This document shows positions 31,917 to 46,400 of a DNA stretch of 64,000 nucleotides, one piece after another. The position numbers and the translations under genes are program-made. Within the stretch, counting starts at the first letter, position 1. Every line of letters starts with the position of its first letter. Origin of the DNA: Aaosphaeria pasadenensis (Eukaryota; Ascomycota; Dothideomycetes; Pleosporales); assembly GCA_022813625.1 (NCBI GenBank), contig JAKLMB010000003.1, positions 992,001 to 1,056,000 of the forward strand, written 5' to 3'. The notes beneath the pieces are model-generated. The model had not been told where the DNA came from. It saw nothing but the letters and a program-made list of their open reading frames with translations, and did not search any database.

Positions 31917-34900
31917 CATTATGACAATTGACCTATCGAGATCTCCTTGAGTCTGACGGCTATCTTTCTTCGTCTGCCGTTCCATTGAATCTGTTCACAC
32001 TCGTCAGAAGGGCGACCAAGGCACAGGTGATGTCTCCACAGCTACTATTACTCGGATGGAATGGATGAGGTGGGATACGAAAATAGCAAAACATCAGTCT
32101 ACTGGCGGTGTACGGACGGACAGTTACCGCTCCCTAGGTGATCTAGTCTCACATTCTTTGTGACAGATTCGAATGTCCGGACATGTGAACCTAGCAGCTA
32201 TGTGGATTGGTTCTTGAAAATAGTTCGAGATGATGTGATAAGGATTTTATCTCTCAGACATTGCTTTTGTGTTCCAGTATGTCCCCACCATTCGTTTAAT
32301 GGTCCGTAGGCGCCGAGAGGAGAGCTAGCCGGTAGGCACAGTGTGATATGGAATATGGACCATTCACGGATCAAATCTAGCATGGGGAATGCAAGAGACC
32401 GCTTAAGACCGGCTGTGATTGATTGACGTAGGGTAGAAAGGGATGTCGTGGTAGTATGCAAAATGTATGGATGTCTGAGGTAAGCCTAGTGTGAGTGGAG
32501 GTTGCGCTTTACTTAGCACACCCTGGATACACTTCATCCCGGGAGATCGACTGTGAGCCAGAGTATTGCCCACCTGGAGTTCAGCCTTTGATTGAAGTTG
32601 CGGAGGTGACGATCTACTGTGCTATCTGGATTTCTATTCGTCGAGTGCCCGTTGGCACCCGGTAGGCCATGACCGTTTTCGGATTGCGACGGGACATATA
32701 TACACAATTATAGAGAGTGCTGTGGAGGAAGATAGTAATTCGTCCGCGGATGGGTTTGAGATCGCTGGATTTTGGTGGGACAAACCCTCTGAATGCTGTG
32801 AAATGCACTTAGAAAGTGACCATCTCCGATCACAACGCATGATGATATGTCGTACCTGGTAGTTAGACCGACGCCGCGACGGGATTTGAAGGAGCACATC
32901 CATCATTTGTTGAAGGCCTACGATTATGGTGAGTAGTATATGTACCTACCTCCGCCCTGCCGCATTTTCGCTCGTTTCGCTACTCCCCCGCCTTGTGGCG
33001 ACAGCCCACTTATGCCGTCACCTTTGAATATTCGTCGATGATAGAGCATCCCACCATATATCACCGCGAATGCCTTCATACCTCCTAACGCTTCGTTCTT
33101 TCCTCACACTTACTTTCCATACCTCTCTCTTCCACACGCACACAAGCTCTCTCTCGCTCCACGACTCGGTTGAGTTATGCTGCCAGCACTGTATCCTGAG
33201 GTGCGGCATCCTCTCGGCTCGGTGTTCAACATTTCGGACATCCTTAACAAAGGTGGAATGTCGCGAAAGAGCGAACATTACTTGATTGTTTTTCTGAAAC
33301 ACCCATTGCAGGCTCGAAGACCGAAGCTCCCATGGCAAGCTGGCTAGTGCTGGCTGGCGGCCCTCATTCGTCGGCCCTCATGTCGTTGCAACACAAGTTC
33401 CCGAAACGGACAAACGACTTGGAGCATGGAATGAGTTCCCCACGGCCCAATACCACGAGTACCGAGGCTCTGTCGACACAATAGGCTGTTGTCATTACCT
33501 GCTATATGACTTCTATTAATGCGTGTACTTTGGCTTCGGTAATGGCGATTGGCTTCGGGAAACGTTCAATCTATCTTGTCGGCATTAGCTCATGATTGGG
33601 CCACGGCGATGACGATACTCCACATTGCAGTCTTCTGTCAAGGCTTCACGTCGATCGATTATATATCCTGCGATTTTGGAAAACAAGGGTTCGAGAGATT
33701 CAAATATTAGAGCCTGGCAAGAGATCACCTCTGTAATAAGCAATCTGTCTGACACTGAGTTGACGTTCTCTATGTGGGTAGACTCCCCCTTCCCCCTGCA
33801 TTTCCAACCCAACGTCCATGAATCATTGCTACTGGTAGGGCTGAGCCGCAGCTATTCCAATCTGACCGCAGATACCGCATCTCATTTCAATGACCTGCAC
33901 AGGTACACATGCCATCTTGAAGGGATATAGCCATTATTGTTCCGCCCTATCTCTCTCACTGTGCTATCGCCTCGGTGACACATTCCAACGAAAAGATGTT
34001 GGATCCGAAGAGGAGCGCTTCTAGTCAAGGGGTTAATCACGATTATACAGGGCTTGGATACTATGCGGCGATTATGAATACGACACCACTGTAACAGAAG
34101 AGCGAGAGCAGAGGTACTCTTAACGGCGGCTTGACCATTGCGGGAACTACCAGCACAGACTGTTGCCATGAGCTACAAAGAATTGCGCATTTGAGGGTCC
34201 GTTCACAGGCAGCCTGGCCTGTGAGGCGTTCGTACGAAATGCCATCGCATCGCTGCGTGGTGACCCGTCATCGAATCCAAAGGTACTGGTCTCTACGGGT
34301 TGATTTGCATCCGACATCCTGAGGACGAAGCCGACAAAATGTCACCGAGATCTAGGATTGGAATTTCCACGCTGTTGATAATATCTCAACATCCTTACTA
34401 TGTTGCGCCACATCGCCGTTTAATGTTGTGCGTATACGGTACATCCAACATCGCGACAACTCCATACCACGTGGAATCGAACGGATACAGATGTTTGAGA
34501 TGCCCTGCATTCTACCGGCTTAGCCGCTACGCCATTTCACTGCCCCTGGTCCCCGCGGCCCACACAGACACTGACAGACTGTACAGGATCTGTATGTACT
34601 TGTATGTACATCGTAACTTTCGGTTACCGAAAATACGAAGAGGTCTCTGCTCCCGTTGGCCCTTACCACGATACCCGAAGCAATGCTACACCGACCCATA
34701 TCTCCTGCGGCTCTGCATCGATTAGCAACATACAAACGGACCGTTCGGTATACCTCGCTTTGAGCATGCGCTCTACCATACGTTCTCATTGCATCATACG
34801 TTATTGGATCTATGCCGCAAGAGACAGTGGGTGCAAGTGGGAGGGAGATGCCCCCGCATGTTGAAGCCATGTCCCTGCACATACCAACACAACAGCCTGC

Positions 34901-35541
34901 TACAATTGAGCCAGGATTTACCGTGGGTGACGATGCATCGCATCCTTATCTAGTTTGTGGCTTCTTGTGTGCCATGCGTCCTTCGGAGACCCTGACTGGA
35001 CCCTTCACCCCGCAAAGTGTCGCGCAACATGTCCAGCGTATTCTCATCCTGCTGCCTCTCCCTCACCCTAGATACCCATGTGGCAGTTACGACAGGGCGA
35101 GAGGAATTGGCGTTTGCCACTGCGGGAAACAGATGCAGGGCAACTGTAGCTGCAGGGCAAGAGACAACACGAAAAGGGATCTTCTGTAATCGCCCTCATT
35201 CGCATCTACAACTCAAGCAGCAAGATAGACATGACATCATGTCCATCAATCAAAAAGCAGTTTGGATTTGCGATGCAGTTCGAACACGCAATGTGGCTAT
35301 CACGATCATCCGGGTATGATCAACAGTCCTGTGAACGGTTGCGCACGGGGACGTAGTGTATGCTATTGATCCTGCCAGTGCCTGCTCAATCCTCAACGAG
35401 ATCAGACCTACATACAAGTCCGGAGTGGCGCTATGAGCAACAACTAATTGACTGAAGCCTCTTGGAAGGCAACTAACTAACCGAAAAGATCTGGAGGCCA
35501 ACACACCCTGTAACAAGCCACGCGGAAATTGATAGGCCCGA

Positions 35542-35580
35542 CTGCCTTCCTGCCTTCCTGCCTTCCTCTCTCTCTCTCTA
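35542..35580 (+). repeat. CTGCCTTC x3 followed by (CT)n
   Basis: Three exact 8-bp units at 35542, 35550 and 35558, then a CT dinucleotide run. Confidence 0.85.
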
Positions 35581-37733
35581 TACAACCACGACAAGTTCCA
35601 TGTCGGGGATCAGTCTGGCCTCGCCTACATCCACAATATCCACAAGCTCGTAGTCTCCTCATCACGGTACCCGCTGGACCCTGCGTCGAAATGCAGTACG
35701 TGAAAGTTTTAGATGAGAAGTCATCAGCGTGCATACATCAAATGTAAAGGACCCTGGGAAGGACGACCAAATAGGTGCGTAATAGAATGCTTGCAAGTCT
35801 ATGATACTGCGTACAGTTCCAATCCAAACCCAAATGCAAGCCCTATGGAACGGCACTACTGCTCTCAAGCACTCTTGAGCGCGTGGACCGCTATGTTTTT
35901 CCATTCCCCGTCCAGCTTCCAAATAGGGCCAGTCTTGGGTGCTCATGTGCCGCACTTTCCATTCGACGTCTTGTTTCCATTATCCATTGGTATTCGTATC
36001 GATCGAATCTATACAGGAAACAGGCAGTATGGTACGTAATGATACCTTGAGAGAGTTTTTCGAGTATGCGCGAAGCCAATCCGGCCATTGTTATGTGCAA
36101 GCTTACTTTGTATGCGGCGTTAGGGTGAGTAGCGAGTTACAAGCAAGCCGGTCGGCGATCTCGGACTCATTGCGCACGCCGTCTATCAGTATCGCAACAG
36201 GCAGTTGCGGCTAGTTATCCGTTTCACATTTCCTTTGCCCTATTGAGACTCACTGAAAGCTTTCGTATCAGCAGCACATGTACTCGAAATCCGAGGCGAT
36301 TGGTAGTCCGGCCAAGCGCGGCTAAAGACTCCATCGTGTGTATGTGTGCGCAAGTGCGCGAGTGTGTGTGGGCGCCTACGACGGCAGAGAAGACCGAGTA
36401 CCTCGTATTGTATCGTGGCGCGCACGAGCTCCCAGGCGTAGTATACATACAGTATGGAATCAGTATTGATCGGGTATCGTACGGTCAAGTGTTGCCGACC
36501 AATTGATCTAATGCGCGCAGGATAGACAAGGTTGTCATCCACCTTCATTCAGGTGATCAGCGGTGCCGTCACCCAACCAGTATGGAGGCATGCACTTGCA
36601 GTACGCACGCAATTCGTGGAGATCTCTTACCCAGAGCTATGCTCTCTATCTGAAATGGATACGTCATTTACGAGCATGAGGACAAAGAGAAAGGAAAAGT
36701 GGGAGTTTTGTGGTCGAAGAGGTGCAATGCAGTTGGATTGGCGTCGGTTCGGCGCCAGAATCTACACATTCGGACGATAAGTTCTTACCATCTGGGGACG
36801 TTTCGGAGCCAGCGACCGTTGGCCGCTGCAAACCAAGAAATACTCATCTTGCTAGTGTTTGGGAAGTAAGCCACATGGAATTGAGGTGTTGGAGACCAGT
36901 CGGAGGGTTGTGGTGGTGAATTTTACCAGTTCATTATTACTTTGTCATCCTCTGCTTCGGGCATCGGGCCAATTCATCCACTCCCGACATGAAGCATCCA
37001 TCCATCGCATCCCTCGAATAATGCCCTGATAGCGGTCAATTTGACATGGCCGATTCAAGCAGCGACAAGGCGGCACGGCAACTTGACGATGCAGTCCCCG
37101 CAGCCTTGCTACAACAAGAGGATCAAATTCAGCAAGCTCTTCATCTGGCTTTTGCAGCACGAGGGTTCGCTATTGCAGCTAGCATGGCTCCTGTAACCGA
37201 TTTATGATCACTTTGCGTCGCTTCGGGATGCTGTTGGATGAGAGTAATCAAAGCTGCAAATATATTGTTGCTGTTCGTGGGAAAAGCTGGAGGGCCATAT
37301 GGTGCCATCGGCGGTTTGGCAGTGTGTCGAGGCGAGAAACATCCTCAAGGGCTGTCCAGCAAGAACCCAGTATCACAATGCCGGTGTATGACAGCCATCA
37401 CGCTGACGAGTTTCTCGAAGGACTCGTGTGCTCATTGTATTCCTATCCGTTCATGTTGCCACAAACAGGACCAATGATACTTGGAGAATGTACGCAGCGT
37501 CTCACCGGCATATTCCATTCCTGAATACAGACCCTCACACCGCGCACTCCAGTATTGCGATACCGTACCATTGTGTGGTTCAGTATTTAAATTATCTACT
37601 GCACAGGCGCGGCGGCATTGTCTTCAAACCGCAAGGGCCTCACCCTTGCGTCGTCTTATGTGCGCCCTGCCCACAAGGAGGAACAATTCTGATGACACCG
37701 CTGTCAACTAAGAGGTGAGGTGGTGGACGCAGC

Positions 37734-37758
37734 GATGATGATGATGATGACGATGATG
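37734..37758 (+). repeat. GAT trinucleotide microsatellite
   Basis: Repeated GAT units interrupted once by GAC; not in a recognised gene. Confidence 0.85.
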
Positions 37759-39573
37759 CTGCTGATTATGATTATAGGCATGCTAAGGCAACGCACTATA
37801 GTGCCACTTTGTGGCAGGTTGACTTGCATTGGCCGCTTACACCTCCAGAGTCCAGATAAGTTTTAACGATGAGGGCCGAAAGGGAGAAGACGCTGCTGCT
37901 TCGAAAAGGTCCGTCAGCGCTAGAGCACGACCGAAGATTCCCTTTTGGGACTGTAACGATGTCCGAAAGAGAGATGCTAGAAAACAGCTTACTACTGACT
38001 GTAATCTTTCGCACCTCGTATACTTCAATTTCGCTTGTTCCGATTTCAATACTCGAATGATATATTATTATTGTTCTCACGGGGATGGATTTTTCTTTCT
38101 TTCACCTTTCCAGCCTAGAGGAGGCGTTGACAGCGGCAGCGCAAGGACAGCGTCAGTGAAGTTTGCCCTTGGACTTGCAACTACACGAGTTGAGTGGGTA
38201 CGAGGGTACGAACAATGTCCCGAGCCACTGGAGCTTCTCCCAGAGCCCTCGTGGAGACCAATCTACCTCAATCAACCGGCTCAACACCCAGACCAAACGA
38301 CTGGGAGAGAACGAAAAGGCACATTGTTGCTATCCACAGACCCATAGACCTCATGGTCCACGGTCCAGCCCATAGCCCAATTAAAAGACAACTCCAAGAA
38401 AATCCAACTTCAGAAATAATTAACGCAGCGAGAATCCACAACAGTTTCCTACACAGTACTTTACTCTACTGGTGCATATTCGTCATGAAGAGGGCGAATT
38501 CCCAGCGACTGGCGATCATTCACAGTATTGGGAGCCCGCCACGAGCCCACAGCAACTTCGAGACAACCAAACCCCCCATGTCGCTGGTTCGTCATCCCAC
38601 TGCGCTGACTTGCCCTGCTTTGCTCCAACCACTCTGTTTCTGTGTTGCTCTCTGCCTGCCTATACGTCCTGCGCTGCCTTGTCTTGCCCCGTTCTGTGTC
38701 TTGCCCTACCCTACCTGGCCTGCCCTTGGGGCTTGCTTCCCTGTGACCAAAATCAGACCAGACAAGCCAGTGGAGGATTGTATCCGTTGAACTGATCTAC
38801 AGAAGCACCGAATCCTGCGCGCTCGTGTTCTGCTCCTCAAATTACTCTCTATCTTTCTAGAGTCTAGAGTCTAGTAGCATAGAATACAAGTACATACATG
38901 AGTACGGAGTACGGTAGTGTGATGTAGTTTAGTTAGTTACAAGGAGAGGAGCGATAAGATCTGTGCTCACCCACATCCGCACCCATATCCACATTGACGT
39001 CCACATCCACACACAAACACACAGACACACATTACACGTCCACAATCCATTCACTCCTGGCTCATGCTTCAAGCAGGCATCTCTTAGCGGCAGCCATATG
39101 CTTACCACCCACCCTGCAGCCAACGAGTGCTACTGCTATCCCGAATGGAGGATACGAAAGTGTAAGACTTGGCCTCAGCCCCAGCCAACAACGCGCTGCT
39201 GTGCAGGCCTGCTAGGATGCTTTCGCCGGTGGGTGTAAGCCCTCTGAATGCTGCCAGGATGTTCCCACACACACACCCCTCCCCCTCCCCTCCCTTCCCT
39301 TTTCCACATTTTTACGAGGTATGATGCTCATGGATGCTTGTGGTTAGGATGAGTAGGTGTGGGTTGCTGTAACTAGGCGTAGGCGTCGTGGGCGTGGTAG
39401 GATCCACAGATCCCTTCCGTTTGAACGCTAGTCGTTTTGGGGGAGTCTGCATCATCCTGGATTCCTGTACTGCTGCAACTTGTTGCTCGCCATATATATT
39501 TCCTACTCACCTTCCAGCTTCCTTCCGAACCCCCCACAAAGCTCACTCGACCGTTCTATCGTCCTCCTTGATC

Positions 39574-41144
39574 ATGTTCCAAGCTCTTCCCCAGCAAATT
39601 CCAAATCAACAACCTCATTCACCACCAATTGACTGCAGAATGTCTGCCAGCCTCCCCCCCAACACCACCATGGTCACCAATGCCAACGGTGAGGCGAAGC
39701 CTCGAAAGCTACGAGCTTCCTGCGATGCTTGCTCTCGAGCCAAGGTCAAGTGCGATAAGGTATGCTTCAAACCTTCCTGGCAAGCAATTGCAACATCTAA
39801 TCGAGTCCTATAGGTACGCCCAACCTGCCACCGCTGTGGCAACATGGGTATCTGCTGCAACTACTCGCCCTCCATGAGGTATGTATTTCCTTATCTGGGT
39901 CAACTTCCAATGGTCAGGAAACTCATATGAGATTCAGATTGGGCAAGCCTCGCAAGAACAGGAACCCTGATGGCACCATCATGCGTGATGTGTCTCCAGC
40001 AAGCTCCGTTGGCCCACTCGGTCCCAGGCCGGTCGATATGATCCCTCGCACTGCTACTACCACCACCTACAACGTGGAGAGTTCTCCCGAGCCAACGGAT
40101 CCATTCTTCTTCGGCCCTGCTACTCCTGAATTCCACTACCAAGATGCCTTCATGAACAATGGCTTTGACGGTAGCCAGTCTCCCTACTCCGACACCAACT
40201 CGTTCGTTAGCGGCTGGTCGAACGACGAGCAGCTCATGTTCCAGAGCCCTTCCGATCTGTTCACCAGCGTCCCCCAGTTCCCTCAAGCACCATATCACCC
40301 GCATACGCACGCTCCTGCTCATGGCCGATCGACGAGCCTGCAGAGCCAGCCTGAGATGTTCGCTCCCATGGAGGGTTTGCACTCGCCTCCCATGGCAAGC
40401 CCGCAATTCTTCGGCATGCCTGAGCAGCCCAGCCTTCAAGTGTTCACCCCAGAGAAGATGATGGCTTCGCCGCCACCGATGGTTCCCGCTCCTCTCCCCA
40501 CTCCTCCCTCCTCTGCTACTACTCAGAACCACGATCACTGCACCAAGTTCGCCTTCGAGACACTGAACAGCCTCTACTCACCACCAGCTTCCCAACCCTG
40601 TGCGGGCGACTTCAGCGGTAACCCCAACGGTCTTCCCACCTTGGACACCGTCCTCTCCACTACCAAGTCCGCGATTGAGAAGCTATTCGTCTTGCTTGCC
40701 TGCCCTTGCTCGTCGAACCCCCACTTCTCCACCACCATTGCTTTCACCATTACCAAGGTTCTGTCCTGGTACCAAGCCGTCGCTGGTGTGAGCACCAACG
40801 ACACCTCGAACACTCAATTGGAGAACTTCATCCACACACCCATGTCCGTGGGTGACTTCCGTCTCGAGTCTGACGACGAGGACACCTTCCGCACCCAGCT
40901 TGTCCTCGGGGAGCTTCGCAAGGTTGAGAAGCTCATTGACAAGTTCTCCGAGCGCTACTGCAAGAACAGCCAGGGAGAGAACGGCATCGACACCGGTGTC
41001 TACACCTCCCTCGAGGCTCTGCTCCGCACTCGCGTACGAGACACTTTCAAGGTCACGATGAAGACCGCACCTGAAGAGTGCAAGAGGCAGATCGCCTACA
41101 AGACCCAGCAACAGCAGCACCGTCTGCGCACCAACACTGTCTAA
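39574..41144 (+). CDS. Zn2Cys6 transcription factor with AflR-type C-terminal domain
   Basis: Three exons: 39574-39759, 39814-39878 and 39938-41144; 485 aa, GT-AG introns both placed within the DNA-binding region. The binuclear cluster has Cys at 50, 53, 60, 67, 70 and 77 (C-x2-C-x6-C-x6-C-x2-C-x6-C), followed by a basic linker (LGKPRKNR). A long Ser/Pro/Gln-rich middle follows, then a C-terminal region (about 285-400) with the AflR-family pattern: a Leu-rich helix, then KLFVLLACPCSSNPHFS and ITKVLSWYQAVAG. AflR-domain proteins regulate secondary-metabolite clusters, pigment genes or development in ascomycetes; the target here cannot be read. No polyketide synthase or other cluster genes lie within the window. 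Start: the first ATG is used; a Met at residue 23 is an alternative. Intact and well coded, with C-rich third positions. Confidence 0.92.
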
Positions 41145-42170
41145 TTTTCTTCTCTGCTGCGTTTCAGCGACAACCCATTATACCATTCTGTACATTCGTC
41201 GACGACAATTTATTCACTGGTTTTATTTCTCTTCATGCACCGCCTCTTGAGCACGCTCATCACTTCTTTTGACCGATACCTTTTCGTATGTCTTGCGCGT
41301 TTACGCTATCAACGTTTGTCGCCCCAACGTTTTTCAACGCCTTCCATCGCATTATAGATTTGGATCTTCGTGATCAAAACTTGTTCTAGGGGGATGTTTT
41401 TTTTAATTCTCCTGGGCCATTGCAATGTCCTGTAGGCTAGTTTGGGTCTACATTTATTATCCCTTGTTGCTCTTTACTCAACCGCGAATTTTCGGACGTC
41501 TACTCTTCGACTTTTTTCTTCCTGTTCATCGCGCCTACTGTTCCTTTTGTCTTTGCTTTTGTTATTCTGCCAAGGGTGTGTAAATATTGTTGGAACAAAT
41601 GGGAGGTACTCTTTTTTTTTCTGTTAATCGGCAAGCACCTGGGTGGGTAGGAGGCCAACGGACAGGGAACACGCTGACATGTCTGGGATGTTTGCACGAG
41701 GCAGTGAAGCAACGACTACAGGGCCAATATAGGCTATGCAAGGGATTCTTTGGGGCTAGGAAGGCAAGGCCCAGGCAAGGGCAAGGCATTCACGTGTGCA
41801 ATGAACGGTCTTACCATAGAGGCGGATTGCTCGCATCCGGGCAGCAGAGGCAGCCGGACTTTTCGCCCAATAGTTGGAACAGACGATTAATGAAAGATTA
41901 TTTGAATACTTGTTGACGAATCCTTCTTCTTCTTCTTCTCCCTCCTGCAATCTGTGTGTCGCACTTCAAAACATCATCACTTTCGCTCGCAGCATACCTA
42001 CCTACCATGGTGCATACAGGAGCCAACGATCGCAATTTGAAAGTCCGTTCGACAGTCCCTTGTGCGCCTGGGGTAACAGGCCTGTCTGGATCTTGGGAGG
42101 ATGATGGGGGCGAAGGGGACAGGTAGGAGGGCGTAGCGTTACTGTTAGTGGTAACTGATTGCTACTCACC

Positions 42171-42189
42171 CCACCACCACCACCACCAA
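42171..42189 (+). repeat. CAC trinucleotide microsatellite
   Basis: Six consecutive CAC units in non-coding DNA, followed by a CT-rich stretch. Confidence 0.8.
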
Positions 42190-43383
42190 GTCTCCTCTTC
42201 TTCTTAGCCACCATCACCCTACCCTTACCACCACCCTCCTCTATCTACGGAGTAACTAACTACCACCAACTTACCAAGTGACTAACCACTGGACCTCCAT
42301 CCATCGGATTCAAACTACACCCATACTCCCCTCTTATTCCCAGGCAGATCTTACCAAACATCGCAATTTGCTTTTCTGTGGCGTTTCTCCTTGGGAATTG
42401 AACAAGCTCGCTTCCGTCCTGTTTTCCACGTCTACGCAATAGTCGTCTTATTTCTCCATGGCATTGATTGTAACCTTCCCAAGTGGTCTGTCTGTTTGCC
42501 TGTGGTAGGTCGAGGTGATGGTGGTGGTGGTTGGTGGGCGTGATGCGGGACCAGCCGTGTCCGACCCAGCATTTCGACTCAGTGGAGGACCACGCGCGGG
42601 GGGGTCGACTTTACTTTTTGCGCCCGACTCCATGCGAACTGCATCATCCATCTACATAGATGCCTACATACACAGTACGGCATACAAGGTACTCTGTACC
42701 TTGAGGACCAATTGACAGCAATAGCATCAACGGCATTTACAGAAAGTGTTGGCTGGCATGCAGCAAGAGAGGGTTGGTCACTTGTGCCTCTTCTATTTCG
42801 GACGCAACCCCAGACTCGGATACATATAAAAGGGCGATTTATTGGGGGTAGAAGTAGAGAGGCGAGGGGAAATAGATCGATCATCATTTACCTACCTTGC
42901 CTACTACATGCCTGGCCTGTCGGTACGTATGTCTGGCTGTCTGTCTATCTGTACAGTGTGTGTATGTATGTTTGTTTGCCTGCCTGCCTTACAAGGAAGT
43001 ATGTAAAAATAAGGATCCAACGGACTCGTGGTGAATTAATCTATCTCATTCATGCCCCCCGTTCCCATGGGGCATCAAACCCCCTGAGGTTTGTCCTTTG
43101 GTGCCCTGGGTCTTTCCCAAGGTATTGGATAGTATATGTGTACCCTAGAGTATGGTATGGATATAGTAGGGGCAGGGCAAAGGCAGGGTAGGGGAACAAT
43201 TGGTGTATGGGGATGGATGAATGTAGTAGTGGATAAGACGTAGTAGTAATTTAGCGGGTGGGTTGGAAGAGAAGAGGTTGACAGGTGCGGCACCTCCCGC
43301 GGAGGCGATTTTGAAGAGGACAGACGGCGAACACACCAATGTTGGGGTGGGGTTTGGCCCTTGGGTGGGTGGTAGTAGCCAGG

Positions 43384-43401
43384 CACACACACACACACAC
43401 A
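43384..43401 (+). repeat. (CA)9 microsatellite
   Basis: Nine uninterrupted CA units in non-coding DNA. Confidence 0.9.
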
Positions 43402-46400
43402 GTACACGCTGCACAGTAGGTATCTCCTACGACAAGCATGTACCTCGGCCTCTTCTTTCCCTCACACCACCACCACCATCTACCACCACCTTAACCTTTC
43501 GCCCCAACCCAACGTTCAGGTTCCATGTACAGCAATTCTCTAGATTTGCAACGCCGAAGAAAGCCTTTCTGGGGCAAACCATGGTCTGTTGGATGGCTTT
43601 TTTTTCTCTCCCTTCATCTCCTCCTATTATTCTTGAGGGCGAACTTTGGGATATTAGGAAGGTGACCATGGATTTTGTAAATGTCACGCACACTCGCATA
43701 CACGAAATACATACGCACACACACTTTTCTCAATTTTCAATCTACGCGCCTACGTACAGTACGGAGCGGCCGTTGTGTATGTAGGTATCAAGGATATGGG
43801 TGTTGAATGAGGGTGAAATGCAGCATGTGCATTGCTGGTATACTGCCCCAGCTAGTTAGCGATGCGGTCTTTCTCGCGTGGGTACTTTGCTCGCTGCATC
43901 GGACAAGACTAATGTTTGAGAATGAAAAAAAAAGAGATCTCATACCATCCTGGGGAGGTAGCAGCAGAGAGAGAAAATTCCTCCTCTCGATGCTGTGCGC
44001 TTGGTACCTACGTATGGGGTGAGCGCATTTGGGTGAATGCAGGGACTCGCAATTTACGAGGCTGTTGGTTTCTGATTAGGGACCCATGCTCCATGACGCC
44101 ATCCAACTGCGTTCTGTGCGCACACTGGACGGGCAAGACGTCGCCGTGCTGAGAAGAGAGAGGGTCTCAGAACTGGGGAGAGATAGGGTATGCTGATGAT
44201 TACGGTGGGTTCGTTCTGACTTAGACGGATTCAGAGACATTCGGCGTCATAGTATGCACGAAGAGAGAGGAGGCTGCCGTCTTTGCCTTGTCCTTTGCCA
44301 ACATCTGAGGGCATCTACACTGACGACTCTCCTGCGAATGCGATTGGAGGTTCCGATGCAGGCCTGCTTGCCCACCTCCGATCCGGTGGAGCGCAGTACA
44401 GTGCAGTGCAGCGCAGTGCATCAGTACTACTACATATGCGCTCACTGCTGTACTGTTTCGGGACGACATAGTATCCACACAATACTCCATTTTCTCACGT
44501 CGTCATCATTCGTCGCGCCCGCATCGTGCTCATCGTTCTGAAAGTTGATGTCGAAGTCGGCTGCGATTGTGGTAGCCGCTCGCCCATGATTCATGCATGG
44601 TTATTCGACATCTAAGTGAGGAGATACTGATAGCAAACACTGAGGGCAGGCAATGGCCCCAGCACTGATTCGAAGAGCCCTACCCGCGCCAACCGCTTGG
44701 CCAACGGCTATGGCCCCCGAGACGAAAAGATAATACAGGTAAATTCAAATACACAGTCGGCAATTGCACCTCCTCTACTCAAACTTTTGAGATAACCACT
44801 ATGAAAGAATGAGTTGTACATATACGCTATGAATACGAAAGTATATCAACGCGCTTCGGAGTATGCTATTGAGACGGCTCTACAGCCTTAACAATATGCA
44901 CTACTAAATCCACCCTCTTGGGGCTCCATATCATCAGATCTCAAGCCACTGGTGGTAGCAGATTGCTTAGGAATAGAGACCGTTCGGCGCAGGAGAACAG
45001 ACGGTCCCAGCGGCTAGTTACCTGCCTACAGATCAAGTATACAGTGCAGTTCAAGCCATCACTGCTGCAAGCCTTTGCATTGGCAAGTGACCAAGCCTAG
45101 ACCCCAAGGTGCTCCCAGTGTATGGTTTTACACATACATACAAGGTGCTGTATGTGCTATGTTGACACTATCTCCACCTAGATGGTGACGGTCCAGGACC
45201 AGATCCTCGCGTGGCTAGGCCTTTGGGTCGATGACGGTGGAGGGGGGAACGTAGGGTACTCTGGTCGGCCACAGGGGAAGGTGAGAGGAGGAGTATGCAC
45301 TGCTACTGCGTGTGTGGTTAGGTGTGGATTCGGGCTACTCGTAGATAGGTATTTGGAAATTGTAACTAAAGGAAGGGATCTACGCCGAGGCACACAGGAT
45401 GGAGCAGATTGCGGCCTTACCACCGACAACAGACCATACCAAGTCGATACACCACGGACTACAAACGGCAGCTACTCTCTCGTATTTGATCTCTGGCTCT
45501 AGCTATGCTATGCCTACTACGAGTACCTGGTAGTTATCATACTCACAAGTATTCAACTTATCATCTTGCGCCTACGCTAGTGCGTCGCATCGTAGGTTTG
45601 TAGCTATGTCACGCACTGTGTGGCATTTCGTCTACCCAGTTGATCCCCGTTCGTTCTGCTTTGGTTTTGGCACTGTGCCTCTGCTAAGTAAGCCATGCAT
45701 CCCAGCATGATTCCCTGCCAGAGACCCATTATCTTGTAAACTTATTGTACCCAATACATCTGCCGGCTGCTCTCCTCGTGAGCATCCTGATGTTGTTGTT
45801 ACTTAACGCTAGCTCAACTTGTACATGAGTTCCCAAGTAAGCGACGTGGTTAGCCACACACCCCTCCACTCCCGTCCCCTCTAGTTATCGCCGCCCGCCG
45901 TCGCCGCCACCAAGCACCTTGCCCGGCCCCTTTCAAACTGTCTCTTCCCCGTATTAGGAGATTATCAGGTTTACATACCCGTAGCTTAGAATAAAGGCTA
46001 GATGGCGTGTGTGTATGCTGTGTGGTGTATGGATAGGAATTTTTATCTCCAAAGCTGCGGACAGGTACAAGTGCCTATCTCATTCTGCCAGTGACATCGG
46101 CAATAATAATAATGAGATGAGACGGCCGTTTTACCTACATGCAGTGTAGGTATGGACGGGTTGTTGGGATCTACAGGCAGCGCCAATCGATGCCCACCCA
46201 CCTAACTTACCAGATCCCCTTGTACGACATTTGAGGAGAAAACGCTGAATGGCGCTTCGAGAAGAGACGAAAAGGGAGTTTGGGTAGGAGGGAGTTGTAT
46301 CTCAACAGTTGGATGATTACGCGAGCATCGTCGGTGGCGCGCAGGGCGACAACACCTTACCTGCAAGAACTTGGATTATGTGCTCTTAATGCCAAAAGTC

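Larger units (their letters stand above)
31917..39573. other. Large non-coding stretch (7.7 kb) upstream of the Zn2Cys6 regulator
   Basis: No gene that I can support. Base composition is balanced, not the AT-rich type of RIP-degraded DNA. It contains an 8-bp tandem repeat and CT run (35542-35580), a GAT microsatellite (37734-37758), a CA-rich stretch (38965-39035) and one copy of TACGGAGTA (38903). A 53-codon frame at 37046-37207 has a somewhat protein-like composition (see findings). I see no transposon ends or protein remnants. Confidence 0.5.

Noticed and set aside
31889..32068. Alternative MSH5 3' end with one more intron
   Set aside because: GT-AG borders and an open frame exist, but the tail has no family-like residues I can confirm; kept only as an uncertainty.
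43263..43784. 173-codon plus-strand frame with Thr/His/Pro repeats
   Set aside because: Spans the CA microsatellite and other low-complexity DNA; not protein-like.
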